The notes under the pieces were generated by a model that saw only the letters and a program-made list of their open reading frames with translations, had not been told where the DNA came from and searched no databases. A program made the translations under genes and the position numbers. Of a DNA stretch of 64,000 bases, positions 22,601 through 33,396 are shown in pieces. Source of the stretch: Flectonema sp. DT1601 (lineage: Eukaryota > Euglenozoa > Diplonemea > Diplonemida > Diplonemidae); contig OZ025811.1 in NCBI GenBank assembly GCA_964019425.1, positions 434,001 through 498,000 on the forward strand, read 5' to 3'. Positions within the stretch are counted from its first letter, which is position 1. Every line of letters begins with the position of its first letter.

Positions 22601-23006
22601 TCATGCCGCTCCAAAATTAAAAAAGGGGCGAGCAAAACATCCTCATAATTCACACAGGGAGAGGGGGACACCACGCGAGGGGGTGAAAAAATAAAAAAAA
22701 TGGGGGTGATAATTAAATACTACAATCAGGCTCAAGGGGAAATAGTTGGAGGGTATTGTATATATTCTTTCAAATGTATCATATGAAACTTTAATAAGTT
22801 GACAACAATGAGGTAGAAAAAAAAAATTCTGTTCAGCACTTGCAAGACCGATAGGCTGACAAACCAAATCACAAACTGTGGTCAAAAAAAAACAAGGCAA
22901 ACAATCTTTCCACAACAAGTTACTATCAACTAAAAAAGGAGAGGATCATAAGACTCAGGGGATGGGTCAAGGGAAAATAGGGATGAGTTTTAGATGCACG
23001 AGCTAA
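19700..23006. other. Gene desert between fold-back repeats and the TPR-like gene
   Basis: No coding region is supported over 3.3 kb. Short G runs (21528, 21721) and A/T runs are present. A GC-richer patch at about 20235-20325 contains small hairpins. Two related hairpin segments lie at about 21370-21450 and 21890-21975 and are described in the findings. Confidence 0.5.
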
Positions 23007-24932
23007 CTAAAAAGCGCACATCGCAAGTCCCATCAACGCTTCTGAACATTTTTCGTCAAGAGAGATGGCTTCCTTAAAGAGTTCTTCTTTAGTCAATCGT
23101 CTGCTTCCAATTTCATAATCCTCAACAGATGACGTTAGTGTGTTAGCTAAGTTTACATAAGAAAGTGCTTTAATTTTTTTATCCACCGCCAGCATAATTG
23201 CTTTTGCATAAAGCTGTTGACGTGTGAACTCCCTCTCATCAATGAAAACCGTCTCACCTTCTTTTAAGCATTCACCGAGACCGTTGTACGCAGCGACACA
23301 TGCATCATCTAGATATACAGCCTTGGTGTATAGTTGTGTTTTCGTCATCTTACTGCCATCTCCAAGGGTGATGTTATCATTTGGATTTTTAAGTGTTTCT
23401 GCAATCTTCACGTATGGAGTGACTACAGTAGCACCTGCATCAATTGCTTTAATTAAAAGGCCAACTTTACTGATATGAGATCCATCCTTTAGTGTCGTCG
23501 TCAGGGTACCAGCAGAAGAACGAACAGGGATCGGATTACTTGGAGGTTCAGGAGCTGACATGAATGTTGCTGGGGGACTTGGTATCTGATCATGGGTTTC
23601 GGTAGTTTCCGTTTTGTTGACCAATATATCACTGGGTGCGCTTGCGTTCCAGTCAAAAGTTTGGTTTCCAACAACCAAATTGCTTTGTTCGTTAGTTTCA
23701 TCAACTCCCCACAAACCACCGATACTAGTTAAGATACTGTCTAAGTCAGCCATTTCTGAATGCTGTTTTTCTGAATGTAGCTTTTCTGAAGGTAGCTTTT
23801 CTGAAGGTACTAGTGAAGTGGTGTATTTATGTGTAGGTCTCAATCTCAACAATGAATTCCTGTAGATATCTTCAAGTTGTTGAATGTTGAGTGTCTTCAA
23901 ATCTGGTTTCTGAGGTATTCCCGGAATGTATTGTTGTGGCTTCTCAATCAAAGCATCCCAAGCACCTCGAGTGGCTTTTGAATGTTTCCTTTTATTGGAC
24001 TCACCAGTTCCGTCCTTGATGTTGTCACCAATAGTAGGTTCCATACTTGGCATCATTGACATAGGTAACCCTTCCATAGTGGGGTAATATGGCACATCTG
24101 GTGTCATTCCTGGAAATGGTTGCATTGGATCGAATGGTCGAAACATTCTATTTGACATTGGGCCTACTGCAGGCATCCCTGGTACGATACCATAGTTCCC
24201 AAAGTGTGACATTGGAATATTACTAGATGGAGGTTGATTTACTGGATAAGGAAATTGTTCTCCCGATGGCTGTTGTAGGATACTTCCTCCGTTTTTACGT
24301 TGGTTTAATTCATGGATCAGTTTTTCGATTGTTGTTCCTTTCTCATAGATTCTGGCCTTCGCACCAAGCTGATAGTATACTCGTCTATCTGATACTAATT
24401 CCATGTCGTCAATGATTAACCAAACCCTTTGAATCTCTTCAGACTCTGATGACCAAGTTGAGGAATAGCTTCCCAGTTGAAGTTTTATGTGATGATATGG
24501 CTGACTCTTTTTACCATAACTAAAGAGAACTTTTGTGATTGGCATATCTGGAAGTAGTTTTTCATTTAATTGTTCTATCCAGGAAGATAACTTTCCACAG
24601 TCCACATCTTTTGAAACATGAAGTTCGATGTGACTGGTTACTCGTTTTCGTTCTACTCTTCTGATTTGATTTTGATGTTTGTTTTTTCCATCAGCTGTTT
24701 TTACAGCTCCTTGTTCAGAGAGGTCCGCGATGACTTTTTGAGTTGTTGCTATCCAGTCTTTCGATGTTCTTCCTTTATCAGGATATCTCTCTACTACATT
24801 AACTCCCCCTAGAATACGAATGGACGTCTTATAGCTAACGAGGTGTTTATAATTCTTTTGAGGACCATCGGAATCTGTGCTCTCAGTGCAGCAGTCTTCC
24901 GTAACGGATTCCGGGTCAGAATCAGACCCCAT
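23007..24932 (-). CDS. TPR-like repeat protein of unknown function
   Basis: A 641-residue, intronless protein. After an acidic start, residues about 25-225 form a globular region rich in alternating charged strands (with IRILGGVNVVERYPDKGRTS near the front), which I do not recognise. Residues 230-470 are Pro/Met-rich linker. Residues about 480-641 hold four repeats of roughly 38 residues with the pattern L-x-DG-x3-T-K-x-Q-LY-x-KA-x-x-LD...A-Y-x-x-L, for example GDGSKMTKTQLYTKA; these are TPR-like helical hairpins. Such repeats usually bind peptides of partner proteins. The ATG at 24932 is 27 nt after a CAG (24960-24962), which follows a run of 17 T on the coding strand. The upstream neighbour ends only 187 bp away. 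Confidence 0.75.
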   Translation of the reverse strand: MGSDSDPESVTEDCCTESTDSDGPQKNYKHLVSYKTSIRILGGVNVVERYPDKGRTSKDWIATTQKVIADLSEQGAVKTADGKNKHQNQIRRVERKRVTSHIELHVSKDVDCGKLSSWIEQLNEKLLPDMPITKVLFSYGKKSQPYHHIKLQLGSYSSTWSSESEEIQRVWLIIDDMELVSDRRVYYQLGAKARIYEKGTTIEKLIHELNQRKNGGSILQQPSGEQFPYPVNQPPSSNIPMSHFGNYGIVPGMPAVGPMSNRMFRPFDPMQPFPGMTPDVPYYPTMEGLPMSMMPSMEPTIGDNIKDGTGESNKRKHSKATRGAWDALIEKPQQYIPGIPQKPDLKTLNIQQLEDIYRNSLLRLRPTHKYTTSLVPSEKLPSEKLHSEKQHSEMADLDSILTSIGGLWGVDETNEQSNLVVGNQTFDWNASAPSDILVNKTETTETHDQIPSPPATFMSAPEPPSNPIPVRSSAGTLTTTLKDGSHISKVGLLIKAIDAGATVVTPYVKIAETLKNPNDNITLGDGSKMTKTQLYTKAVYLDDACVAAYNGLGECLKEGETVFIDEREFTRQQLYAKAIMLAVDKKIKALSYVNLANTLTSSVEDYEIGSRRLTKEELFKEAISLDEKCSEALMGLAMCAF

Positions 24933-24959
24933 TGTCTATCAGAGCATGTATTGAGTTTA

Positions 24960-24985
24960 CTGCTATTTAAAAAAAAAAAAAAAAA
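24960..24985 (-). promoter_or_regulatory. Polypyrimidine tract and CAG (putative trans-splice acceptor)
   Basis: Read on the minus strand, T17 is followed by AAATAGCAG, 27 nt before the ATG. It fills much of the 187-bp gap between two genes of the same strand. I read it as a splice acceptor for a leader exon, by analogy with kinetoplastid intergenic regions. This is inferred, not shown. Confidence 0.45.
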
Positions 24986-25119
24986 TTTAACAAATTCCTG
25001 AAATATCTTAACACATAGTGTTGAAAAAAAACTGTTACAAAGAATCAACATATCAAAAAGTCACAATAGCAGCCTACCAGCAGGATAGATACTGGGTGCT
25101 GTGACTTTGCTTTCCATAA

Positions 25120-26577
25120 CTACTTTCTCATTGCTGTTCGCAATTTAAAGATAAATTCGTCGAATAAATCTTTTGTTGCGATCCTATCAGGTAAGTCTAC
25201 CTCCGATATCTGAACCTTTAATAACTGATCTACAGTGTCATTACTTATGAGTTCGACATCAGGGTTTGGTGTGTTGTTTAAAATCGATTGAGTAAATGAA
25301 GCAATCCACGTAAACGAAGGATGTGATTTTTTTTGATAACCCGAAAGCCGACCAAGCAAGCAGCGAATCGTTCCTCTGCTGATGATTGAAGGAGGAATAA
25401 TAAAGCTTGCCAATTCTGAAGAGAATCCTTTCTTTGAAAATAAAGAACCGAACAACCACGGATGAGCTCTATTATTTATTAAGTCGAGAGCTGTTGAAAT
25501 TTCAAATAGTGTAATCTCTTTGGTGACTTTATCAGAGACTGAGCCTTCCAAAATAGAACCTATTCCTGTTGTCGTGGAATACGTTTCATCTTCATTCAGT
25601 CTTATTGTAAGGCTTTCAGGAAAATATGTCGCCTCACTCACACCCTCAATAAACCCATCAACCCGACTTGTAGGAGCGATGTAAATTCCAACTTGGGACT
25701 CGTCAGGTAGTTTTGCAAGTGAAATCAGAAGTACTGGACCACATGAATCAAAATAATTATTTAAAATATTCTGAACTTTAACAACAACTGATGACGCTTT
25801 ACGTTGAGATGTGATGCAATCATTTCTGAGAGAGACGAATTCAGGATCAGGTTCCATAGCGTAGGCTTCATTGCGTAACTCTTGTAACAATATTTGAAAA
25901 GGTTCTGCTGACATACTCTCAGGTATCGCTGAAGGGTTTGATAAATCAACGTCGTATTCTTTTATTAATTTTTGTATATCAGTTTCGGATACCTCATGAT
26001 GTCGTATTGACAATAATAAATCTCTAAAAGAACCAGTCAATGTGACTTCTGGAAGTGTACCTGAGTACAGCCTCTTCGATTCACTCAGCAGCCTAATAGC
26101 ATTAGCCTGTAGTTTGACTTTTTCTCTGCTTCCAGATTCAGCTTCCTCAGCGAGTGATATTCGATTTCTTGCAAATGAGTAGTACTGTGAAAATGTAATG
26201 CTATTGATTGCTTCTAGAACAGTGTCTGAAGTGATGTATTTTTCCCACAGTGGATCGCGATAGGCGTCTTTTTTACACAATAAGTGTTCAATAACTTTTG
26301 GATTTCCTTTGAATAAAAGTTTAATATAAAACCCAAACTCGTAGACGCATAAATCAATATCACCGTGTTGCATGAAACTGTCTTTTCCCTTACTTAATGA
26401 ATAGTGTTTGTGAGGTGAATTTAGATAAACTCCAAGGTAATCTTCATCGCTATCTTTAAGAGCCAGATTGTATGAGTTGCTGCCGCACAGAACGGAACTC
26501 AAAACTCTTGCGTCAGTGAGGTGATGCTCTGCTAGGTAGCTGGAAAAGACTGCAAGGCATCTTTCCGTCTTCGTCAT
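25120..26577 (-). CDS. RlaP/YcgL-type nucleotidyltransferase with degenerate second copy
   Basis: A 485-residue protein. Residues 28-200 match the Pol-beta superfamily nucleotidyltransferases of the RlaP (YcgL, PF10127) group: a CGS loop (G32, S33), then SDEDYLGVY with the metal-binding pair D44 and D46, then YEFGFYIKLLFKGNP and the helical part ending in SGTLPEV...RDLLLSIRHHEVS. Bacterial relatives associate with RNA ligase and RNA repair. Residues about 280-420 look like a second copy: VLLISLAKL...VGIYIAPTSR and LFEISTALDLINNRAHPWLF align with the first copy, but the GS loop and both aspartates are absent. The start is taken as the ATG at 26577; the open frame upstream has no sensible start, and a CAG lies 16 nt before it (26594-26596). 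Substrate is unknown. Confidence 0.75.
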   Translation of the reverse strand: MTKTERCLAVFSSYLAEHHLTDARVLSSVLCGSNSYNLALKDSDEDYLGVYLNSPHKHYSLSKGKDSFMQHGDIDLCVYEFGFYIKLLFKGNPKVIEHLLCKKDAYRDPLWEKYITSDTVLEAINSITFSQYYSFARNRISLAEEAESGSREKVKLQANAIRLLSESKRLYSGTLPEVTLTGSFRDLLLSIRHHEVSETDIQKLIKEYDVDLSNPSAIPESMSAEPFQILLQELRNEAYAMEPDPEFVSLRNDCITSQRKASSVVVKVQNILNNYFDSCGPVLLISLAKLPDESQVGIYIAPTSRVDGFIEGVSEATYFPESLTIRLNEDETYSTTTGIGSILEGSVSDKVTKEITLFEISTALDLINNRAHPWLFGSLFSKKGFSSELASFIIPPSIISRGTIRCLLGRLSGYQKKSHPSFTWIASFTQSILNNTPNPDVELISNDTVDQLLKVQISEVDLPDRIATKDLFDEFIFKLRTAMRK

Positions 26578-26639
26578 ATTGCTTGCTTTTACTCTGGAAA
26601 ACATAAAATTATAAAATGCATCGTTTTTCAACCATTTCA

Positions 26640-27380
26640 CGTTTTTTTTTTTTTTTTTTTTTTTTTTTGTTGTTGTCACTAATGATAAAAAACTGAAAAA
26701 TTATTATAATCATAATTTAATAGTTACTTTTGGGATTGCGGTATTTTTGTTATTCTCCCATTCTTATTCTTCTTCTTCTTCTTTTTTTTTCTTTTTTTTT
26801 TTTTCTTCTTAATTACATCTATTCCTCTAATGCAGGAATACGACTAGGGATCAAAGTCCTAAATCTCACCCCCTTCTTAATATTTAATATAAAAAAAAAA
26901 ACATAGTAGATTACACGATCACTTTTTTTTTTTACATTTGCACAGAAGTGCAATGGCAAAGTTAGTGAAAGTGATTTTTCAAATCTTTAAAGTACTTAGT
27001 AATAACAACTTTCCCTTTTTGTCTATAATGGGATGAAAAAAAGGGGGGAAATGTGTGTAACTGAATTGAGAGAGGAAAATATAAACCCCTCTCTTTCTTT
27101 TTCTTTTTCTTTTTCTTTTTTTTTTTTTTTTTTTTTTTCCTTTGATAAAAAAACTATAGAAAAGTTGCTGAACAGAACGACGGCCTTTTTTTTTTTTTTT
27201 TTTTTTGAGCAAATTACTTTTTTTCCATTCATACATGAATTTTGTACCAACGGATGCAGCTGAGTATCTGAGAGAAGTCAAACGATGACCGTAACGAATT
27301 ACAATACTAGTCGATAAGTGGAAAAAATATTGCTCTTGACTCAGACTACTTCACAGAGATGTATTAATTAAGAGAGAAGA
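26640..27380. other. Intergenic, homopolymer-rich
   Basis: T runs at about 26641-26668 and 27183-27206, a TTTTC-type microsatellite at about 27088-27142, and AT-rich spacer. No gene is seen. Confidence 0.6.
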
Positions 27381-28761
27381 TTAACTGACTGTAGTGTTGA
27401 TTGCACTGGTTTTCGTTGTACTTTCCAAGTCATTCGGTCGGACTACATCAACAGCAGCAGCAAGATCGCGAATTGCACGTTGTTTCTCTTTGTGCATTCT
27501 CTTTAGTCGATAGATTAGTTGTGCTTCTTGTGTTACTAGTTGAGTAGCTAGTCGTTCTTTTCGTTCTCTCTCGGCTTCTTCTCTTGCAATCTTAGCTTCG
27601 AACAGTTCTCTGACTCGTTCTGCTTTATCTTCGACTTCCTTTTCTCTCTTTAGCTTTGAAAGTGTGTGCATATTTCTTATTGCTTCTCGTTGTTTGATAT
27701 GTCTGTCTCGTTCTTCTTCTCTGAAGATGTGAATTCGACACTCGTTGATCTCTTTCTGCTTTCGCAGATTAGAAACAGATTCCTTCTTGTCAAGGAGGAG
27801 TTTTTGTTTGGAAATCCTGTTATTTTATTTTGTAAACACTAACATAATATTATATATCACCATACAACACTAGAAATAGTAATGTCACACATACCAGATT
27901 GCTTTGCTTTGCTTTTCTCTATTAAGGGCAATCAGAGCTGCTTCTTTTCGCTTATTGTAGTCGACCTGTGTTATGTGTAATTGATATTATGCTACGAGAT
28001 CAAACTACCGGAAATTTCGCACCAGAATGGACATTTAGTTTTATGAGAGGAAAACGTATTAAGACGTGTATGAATATTATATTTCCTACTAATAGTCAGT
28101 TGCTGTTAAAACAAAGATAGTGGAGGGCAATTGTCGGGTGTGGCCAACAACACCTGTTCTCCTGGAGCTGCAAAACAAGTTACATATAATGTCTAATAAG
28201 GTAGAACAGATGTTAAGAACAATCCCAAGACAAGTTGTCGGAGACTTAATAAACTTCGGATCTGTTTTCTGACAGGCAAAAAGGCTTGAAAAGTGGCAAA
28301 TCACTGGGTGATATCATACCGCATCACACAACGAAAACTTGATTTGAAACTGTTTGTGACCCAAAGGCCCCCCTAACCCAAATAAATAAGATAATACCTG
28401 GTCCCTGAGATCTCGCTTCTGTGTGATGCAATCCTCAGCTCGCTGTCGGATGCCAAGAATCTGTGTTTGTGTATTTTTTTTTTTTTAATTGTAAAAAAAA
28501 AAAAAAGCAACAACAACAACCGTGTCATACCTCACCTGTTTTCGACCTTGTTCGGTCTATTTCCTTGTGAGCTTTATACTCTTCCAACTTCAATTTTGCT
28601 AGACGATTCGCAAGGAACTGAACGTCATTTTCCGCAGCCATTCTAAGCCTCCGAGCATTTAAAGACCGGCTAGGAGTAGCATTGGAACGGGCGTATATTG
28701 AACTCGCATTGCTGGAGTCCAATGAAGCTGTGTCATAGGAGGCACCCTTACTGCCAGCCAT
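27381..28761 (-). CDS. Four-exon coiled-coil protein
   Basis: Four exons are joined in frame: 28531-28761, 28398-28460, 27895-27965 and 27381-27816 (231, 63, 71 and 436 bp), giving 266 residues. Donors are GTATGA, GTATTA and GTATGT; acceptors all end ACAG. The product is helical from residue about 45 to 250, rich in E, K and R, with heptad-like spacing (for example LANRLAKLKLEEYKAHKEID and RVRELFEAKIAREEAERE). The N-terminus is Ser-rich. It resembles small cytoskeletal or flagellar coiled-coil proteins, but this rests on composition alone. The second intron is 432 bp, much longer than the others, and could hide another small exon. A CAG ends 10 nt before the ATG. Confidence 0.8.
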
Positions 28762-28959
28762 TTTCACAGTCCTGGAAAGAATGAAATAGTTAAGGTGAAA
28801 CTCACTAGTAGTATTTGAAGGGGAAAAAAAAAAAAAGAAGGCAAAATGTTAATTTTTGCCTGCGTGTATAGCTCTACACAATAATTACAAAAAAAGAAAT
28901 ACAGAAAGAAAGAAAGAAAAAAAAAAAAAAAAATGTCGTCACCTGAACTTTGGTAAGAA

Positions 28960-30027
28960 TCAACAAAAAGCTGTATTGTAGTCAAGGTGTTCTTTTACTG
29001 ACGACCTAACAACTGAAGAAGCCGTATCAGAGTCTACCCACTGAGTTAGTGAAGATGATAACCAAGTTGAGAAATCTTTTAATTGAATATCTGGGTCAGC
29101 AGCAGCAGTAGTGGTGACATCCTCTGTTATATTATTTGAATTACTGTGTTGGTGTGGTAAGATAGATGACAGTTTCCTACGAGTATACGTATTCGGAAGA
29201 CTACAACCACCATTTGATAATATTTGATGAGAATCAACAACTACTCTCACACCACCTCTACTAACACTACGCCTTCTGATGTTTGATTTCTCAAGAAGAC
29301 TAATTAAACCTGGTGGGTTAACATCGATATCTTCTTTACCGGCTGATATCTGAAGTGTTTTCTTTATTACTTTACTTTTTATTGATGTTCGTGGTCTGGC
29401 AGGTTGTAAACCTTCAGAGGTGGATTCCTTCTTTGCGATTGACTTAAAGATGTCTTCAGGATTTGGAATCACAACATTCGTCTCTGATCTATCCCACGGT
29501 TCCATTAATGGTCTTGAGAATCTGGATATTAATTTAGGGTTTAAAGATGTATCTGAAAACAGGACTGGATTCCTAACAGGTTGTGCATCACAGAGCTCAT
29601 CAGGTACTACAATGTCTGTGGGTATTCGAGCCTCCGTGGGAGGATAAGACACGTATTTTGCGCTTAATATATGCCTCTCTTGATTATTCGCCCTCGGAGG
29701 TGATGGGGACCCCGCCATGTCAAATTGAATTCCACGTTTCTGTTGTGATTTCGATCTCTTTTTGTTCGATTTTTGAACGATTTCCGGATCTCCAAAAGTT
29801 GGAAACGGAACGGTTAAGTCTCTCTCTCTTGGTTCATTATTATCGTCTGATTTCTGGTTGATGTGATCTTCTGAATTTCGATCATCAACATGTTCGATTG
29901 TTGCTGCTGACGAAGCTTCCACAGGAGTTGCAGCAGTCGATTCGTCTTCCTCCTGTTCCTCGATATTTATTATATTTCCGAGACTATCATCATCACTGTC
30001 GTCATCTTGTGGTTTCAGACATGGCAT
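28960..30027 (-). CDS. Disordered acidic/basic protein, unknown
   Basis: A 355-residue, intronless frame starting at the ATG at 30027, 14 nt after a CAG. The first 80 residues are very acidic (DDDSDDDSLGN and many E), followed by a basic stretch with KKRSKSQQKRG, then Ser/Thr/Pro-rich sequence and a short helical C-terminus (DFSTWLSSSLTQWVDS). No domain is recognised. It lies between DIS3 (256 bp upstream) and the coiled-coil gene (198 bp downstream) in the same one-way cluster. Coding is supported by the length of the frame and the loss of homopolymers within it. Confidence 0.65.
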   Translation of the reverse strand: MPCLKPQDDDSDDDSLGNIINIEEQEEDESTAATPVEASSAATIEHVDDRNSEDHINQKSDDNNEPRERDLTVPFPTFGDPEIVQKSNKKRSKSQQKRGIQFDMAGSPSPPRANNQERHILSAKYVSYPPTEARIPTDIVVPDELCDAQPVRNPVLFSDTSLNPKLISRFSRPLMEPWDRSETNVVIPNPEDIFKSIAKKESTSEGLQPARPRTSIKSKVIKKTLQISAGKEDIDVNPPGLISLLEKSNIRRRSVSRGGVRVVVDSHQILSNGGCSLPNTYTRRKLSSILPHQHSNSNNITEDVTTTAAADPDIQLKDFSTWLSSSLTQWVDSDTASSVVRSSVKEHLDYNTAFC

Positions 30028-30283
30028 CTTGTGGATAGACTCTGTGGTGATAATATTAGTTGTGTTGCTTTACTTGTTGGAAGTAGTACGAGTATGAGAT
30101 TAATATCTTTTTATGATTCCTGTCTATAAAAGAAAAACGATAACAACAACACTAAAACTCATAACCAAAGAACACTGTGGGATACGAAACATGACTTTTG
30201 ATACGAAAGGTCCGCCTCTAGCGACGGTTGTGACACCAAAATTGCGTTTGTCGGTGTTGGTTATTTCTGTTCATAAAGACAAC

Positions 30284-33200
30284 TCAGACATCGTCTCCAG
30301 AGTTGTCTGACTCTTCCTTTGCTCGCTTTTGTCTGTCATCGTCAGGAGCTGTTTTGTTCTTTATTTTGATGGCTTTTGACGGTGCTTTCTTTGTGATTTT
30401 CTTTTTTATGATTTTCTTAACACGCTTCTTAGATTCAGGTTCTGGTGAGTTACACGTTGGGGCTATTGGTGTGGCATCAGTGACCTCATCAGTTGGAACA
30501 AGAAGGGTTTCTGGAACACGAGATACGCTGATGACTGAAGTGATTTCATAAAGGAGTTTATTACGAGCAATGTCACCATGAGTTCCAGGACGGAGTGTTA
30601 TCTTAACTCTAACCTTGTCGAGTTGAGATAGCTTACCAGAGAACTGAGGACATTCATCAAAAAAACAAACACCTTCTGTTCCATAACGAGGTACCATTAC
30701 AACGACACCGTTGTCAAGGATTCGAATGACGTAACCGTCTTCTTCAGGAATTTCTCTACCGTCCTTGAAATTATCAAAAACAAAACCGATGTACAGATTA
30801 CGAGAATCACGACCAGCATGTTGAGCAGATGTATTCCTTGAGTTCATTGTAGTTGTTAATTCCAACATAGCATCAGCGTCCATATGCTGATCAGAACGCT
30901 TACCAATTCCAATAGCCGCAGCTAACTGTCTGTGAACTATAACATCAGCGTATCTTCTAATTGGTGACGTAAAGTGAGTATAAATATCCATCGCTAATCC
31001 ATAATGCCAATACAATGATTTATCAAATTCACCTGAACTGAAATACTTAGCCTGTTGCATACATCTTGTTGCTAACATTCTTACTAACTTATTAAAATAT
31101 GGATCGTTCTTGTCGTTACAGCAGTCAAGTGAGTTTGCTAATTCAAGACTGCTCTTTAATGAGAGCGTTGGCATTTTCTGAGCTTCTAAAGATTCATTCA
31201 ACGCATCCATGGAAGTCTCTGCAGGGGCAGGATGGCGTCTTAAACAAGCCCATTGAGGAAATGATTGATGAATCTTAGTAGCAACAGCAACGTTAGCGAA
31301 AAGCATAAATTCCTCAATCATACTCATAGTAGGGATGTGAACGTATTCCTGAACGTCGGTGGCGTTTGAATTTCCCTGAACATCCATCGTGAACTTCATT
31401 TCTTGAGATGCAAGTGTTAGAGCTCCAGCTTCGATTCTCCTTTTTTTTAGAATCTTACTCAACTTTAATAAATCTTTTAATGAGGTTGCTATCGCAGTGT
31501 TATTCGACTTGTCATCAACCATCTCCTGAGCTGTGTAATAAGTCATTGCACTTCTCGACTTTATAATCCCCTTCGTGAATTCAGTACTTACAACGTTACA
31601 TTCAGGAGTCACCTCCCATACAACTGAGAAAGTGTATCGTTCTTCACCCCCTACGAGAGAACAAAGGTTTTCAGTTAATAGTTTCGGAAGCATATCAATA
31701 CGTCTGTCAACTAAGTAAACAGAAGTACATCTTTTTGATGCTTCCAAATCCAGAGGTGTACTCTCTTTCATGAAGTGAGTGACGTCAGCGATGTGGACTC
31801 CAATTTCTAAATTTCCATTCGGAAGTCTTTCACAATGTAAGGCATCATCGATATCCTTACAACCCGGAGGATCTACAGACACGACGTTCTTATCTCTAAA
31901 GTCTTTTCTTACTGCTACTTGGTCGTCTTCTACTAGCCATTCTCCTACTGGTAGGCAGTCTAGTACCTGTTTGGTGTTGGGTTTTGGTTTCTGAGATTCA
32001 AGGAATAATAAATACAAAAATTAAATTAACAAACCTGTTGAGAAAATTGATAATGCGGAACATCATTCTCAAGAAGGATAACTTCTGCTTCGACGTCCTT
32101 CTCTCCAATATCTCCGAGGATTCTGACAACGTGACCGTCAGGGTTCCAGTTGCATTCATCCCAAGAGTCGATTACAACTTGAAGACGTTTTCCTTTTATC
32201 TGCATTACCTGACGAGTAGCAATTGAGATGTAGGGAATATTTGATTTCATTGGTCTGAAGAGAACTCTTTCTACACTAGCAGAGCTCTCATCAGGATCAT
32301 ACATGATACTACCACATACTGGTTTCCTTTTGTTTTCAACCAGAGCAACAATTCTAGCTGTTGGTTGAAATCCTTCTTTCTTTGCATCCTCTTCTGATAA
32401 TGATCCTGCTCGAGGTTTGTCTTCTTTTCCACTTTCACTTTTCTTACGATTGCGTAAGAGTCTTGATGGTTTAGTCCATTCTGATGTAGGATATGGTTGG
32501 ATTGCTACCAAGTCACCATCAATACATCTGTTCAAATCAACACGTGATGAAATTAGGTATTCAGTGAAAGTTCTGTCTTCTTTATTTTTTATTGATACAA
32601 ACCCTTCATGTAAATTACTACCTGTTTGTCTCAATGGTCCCTTCACAACTTGTTGAGATCTATATCCCCTTTCAAGTTCAGAAGTGGTGAAATATTTCTC
32701 GAAAATCGCATCTCCAGACTTTTTTCTTTCACTTGCAAGTGGGATACTATTCTGAACTCTGTCTATGAGGTTAGTGTTAGAGCCGTGATATTCCTTAACA
32801 TAGTCAGAGATTGACATGGCGAGGAGTCCCATTTCTTCTGCCTTTTCCTTGTTGGCTTTGTCATGAGTTAGAACAATAATTTTAATATTTGGTTTCTTCG
32901 AAGCCTCATCCAAGTGAAGTTTGTACCATCGAGCTGCTGTACGAATAGCTCTGTCGTTGCAATCGTTCATTGTTTCTCCTGCTTGTTGTTGACAGGCAGT
33001 GTCTCGATGATTTTCATTTGAGAAAACGAAGAATCGCTTCGGAGTATCAGGGTTACTTTCTTTTATTATCTTTGCTAAACGTTCATAGGCTCCTCTATTC
33101 AGTCCCTTAACTTCACCGAGAACGGTATCAAGAACAATGACATTACGAATATCGGGTGACTCCACAGCATCGATATTGTGTAGAATGACATTGGTATCTG

Positions 33201-33396
33201 GTATTAAAAAAACTGATGCATCTCCGTCAAGCAGTTCGTTGCTTTGTTTTCCCTGCTGGTGTTCACTACATGGTACACAACCATCACATCCACATGGAAT
33301 GTCAGTTCGTAAATATATTTTCTTTACCTGCTTAGTCACAGATAACTTTCCTCCTAGTTTGCGGGTATTGAAGAACGATTTCTTCCCACCGAACAT
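30284..33396 (-). CDS. Exosome ribonuclease DIS3/RRP44
   Basis: Two exons, 32035-33396 and 30284-31990, with a 44-bp intron (GTTTGT...CTCAG), encode 1022 residues, the usual size. DIS3 is the catalytic subunit of the RNA exosome, degrading RNA 3' to 5' and cutting internally. Visible parts are the Cys motif CGCDGCVPC (35-43), the PIN endonuclease with PDTNVILHNID (D67), NDRAIR and LTHDKANKEKA, then cold-shock domains, and the RNB domain with DPPGCKDIDDALHC, whose aspartates D494, D500, D502 and D503 bind the metals. Both active sites look intact. A basic tail of about 60 residues (KKRVKKIIKKKITKK) follows the S1 domain. The intron falls between FSQQ and the next block in phase 0. A CAG ends 29 nt before the ATG at 33396. 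Confidence 0.97.

Noticed and set aside
28089-28304. Open frame inside the 432-bp intron of the four-exon coiled-coil gene
   Set aside because: It is hydrophobic and Cys-rich, unlike the rest of the protein, and the flanking exons already join in frame.
29420-29861. Plus-strand frames opposite the 355-residue gene
   Set aside because: They are antisense shadows of the minus-strand gene without coding features; the same holds for plus-strand frames opposite PUF, DIS3 and the large coiled coil.
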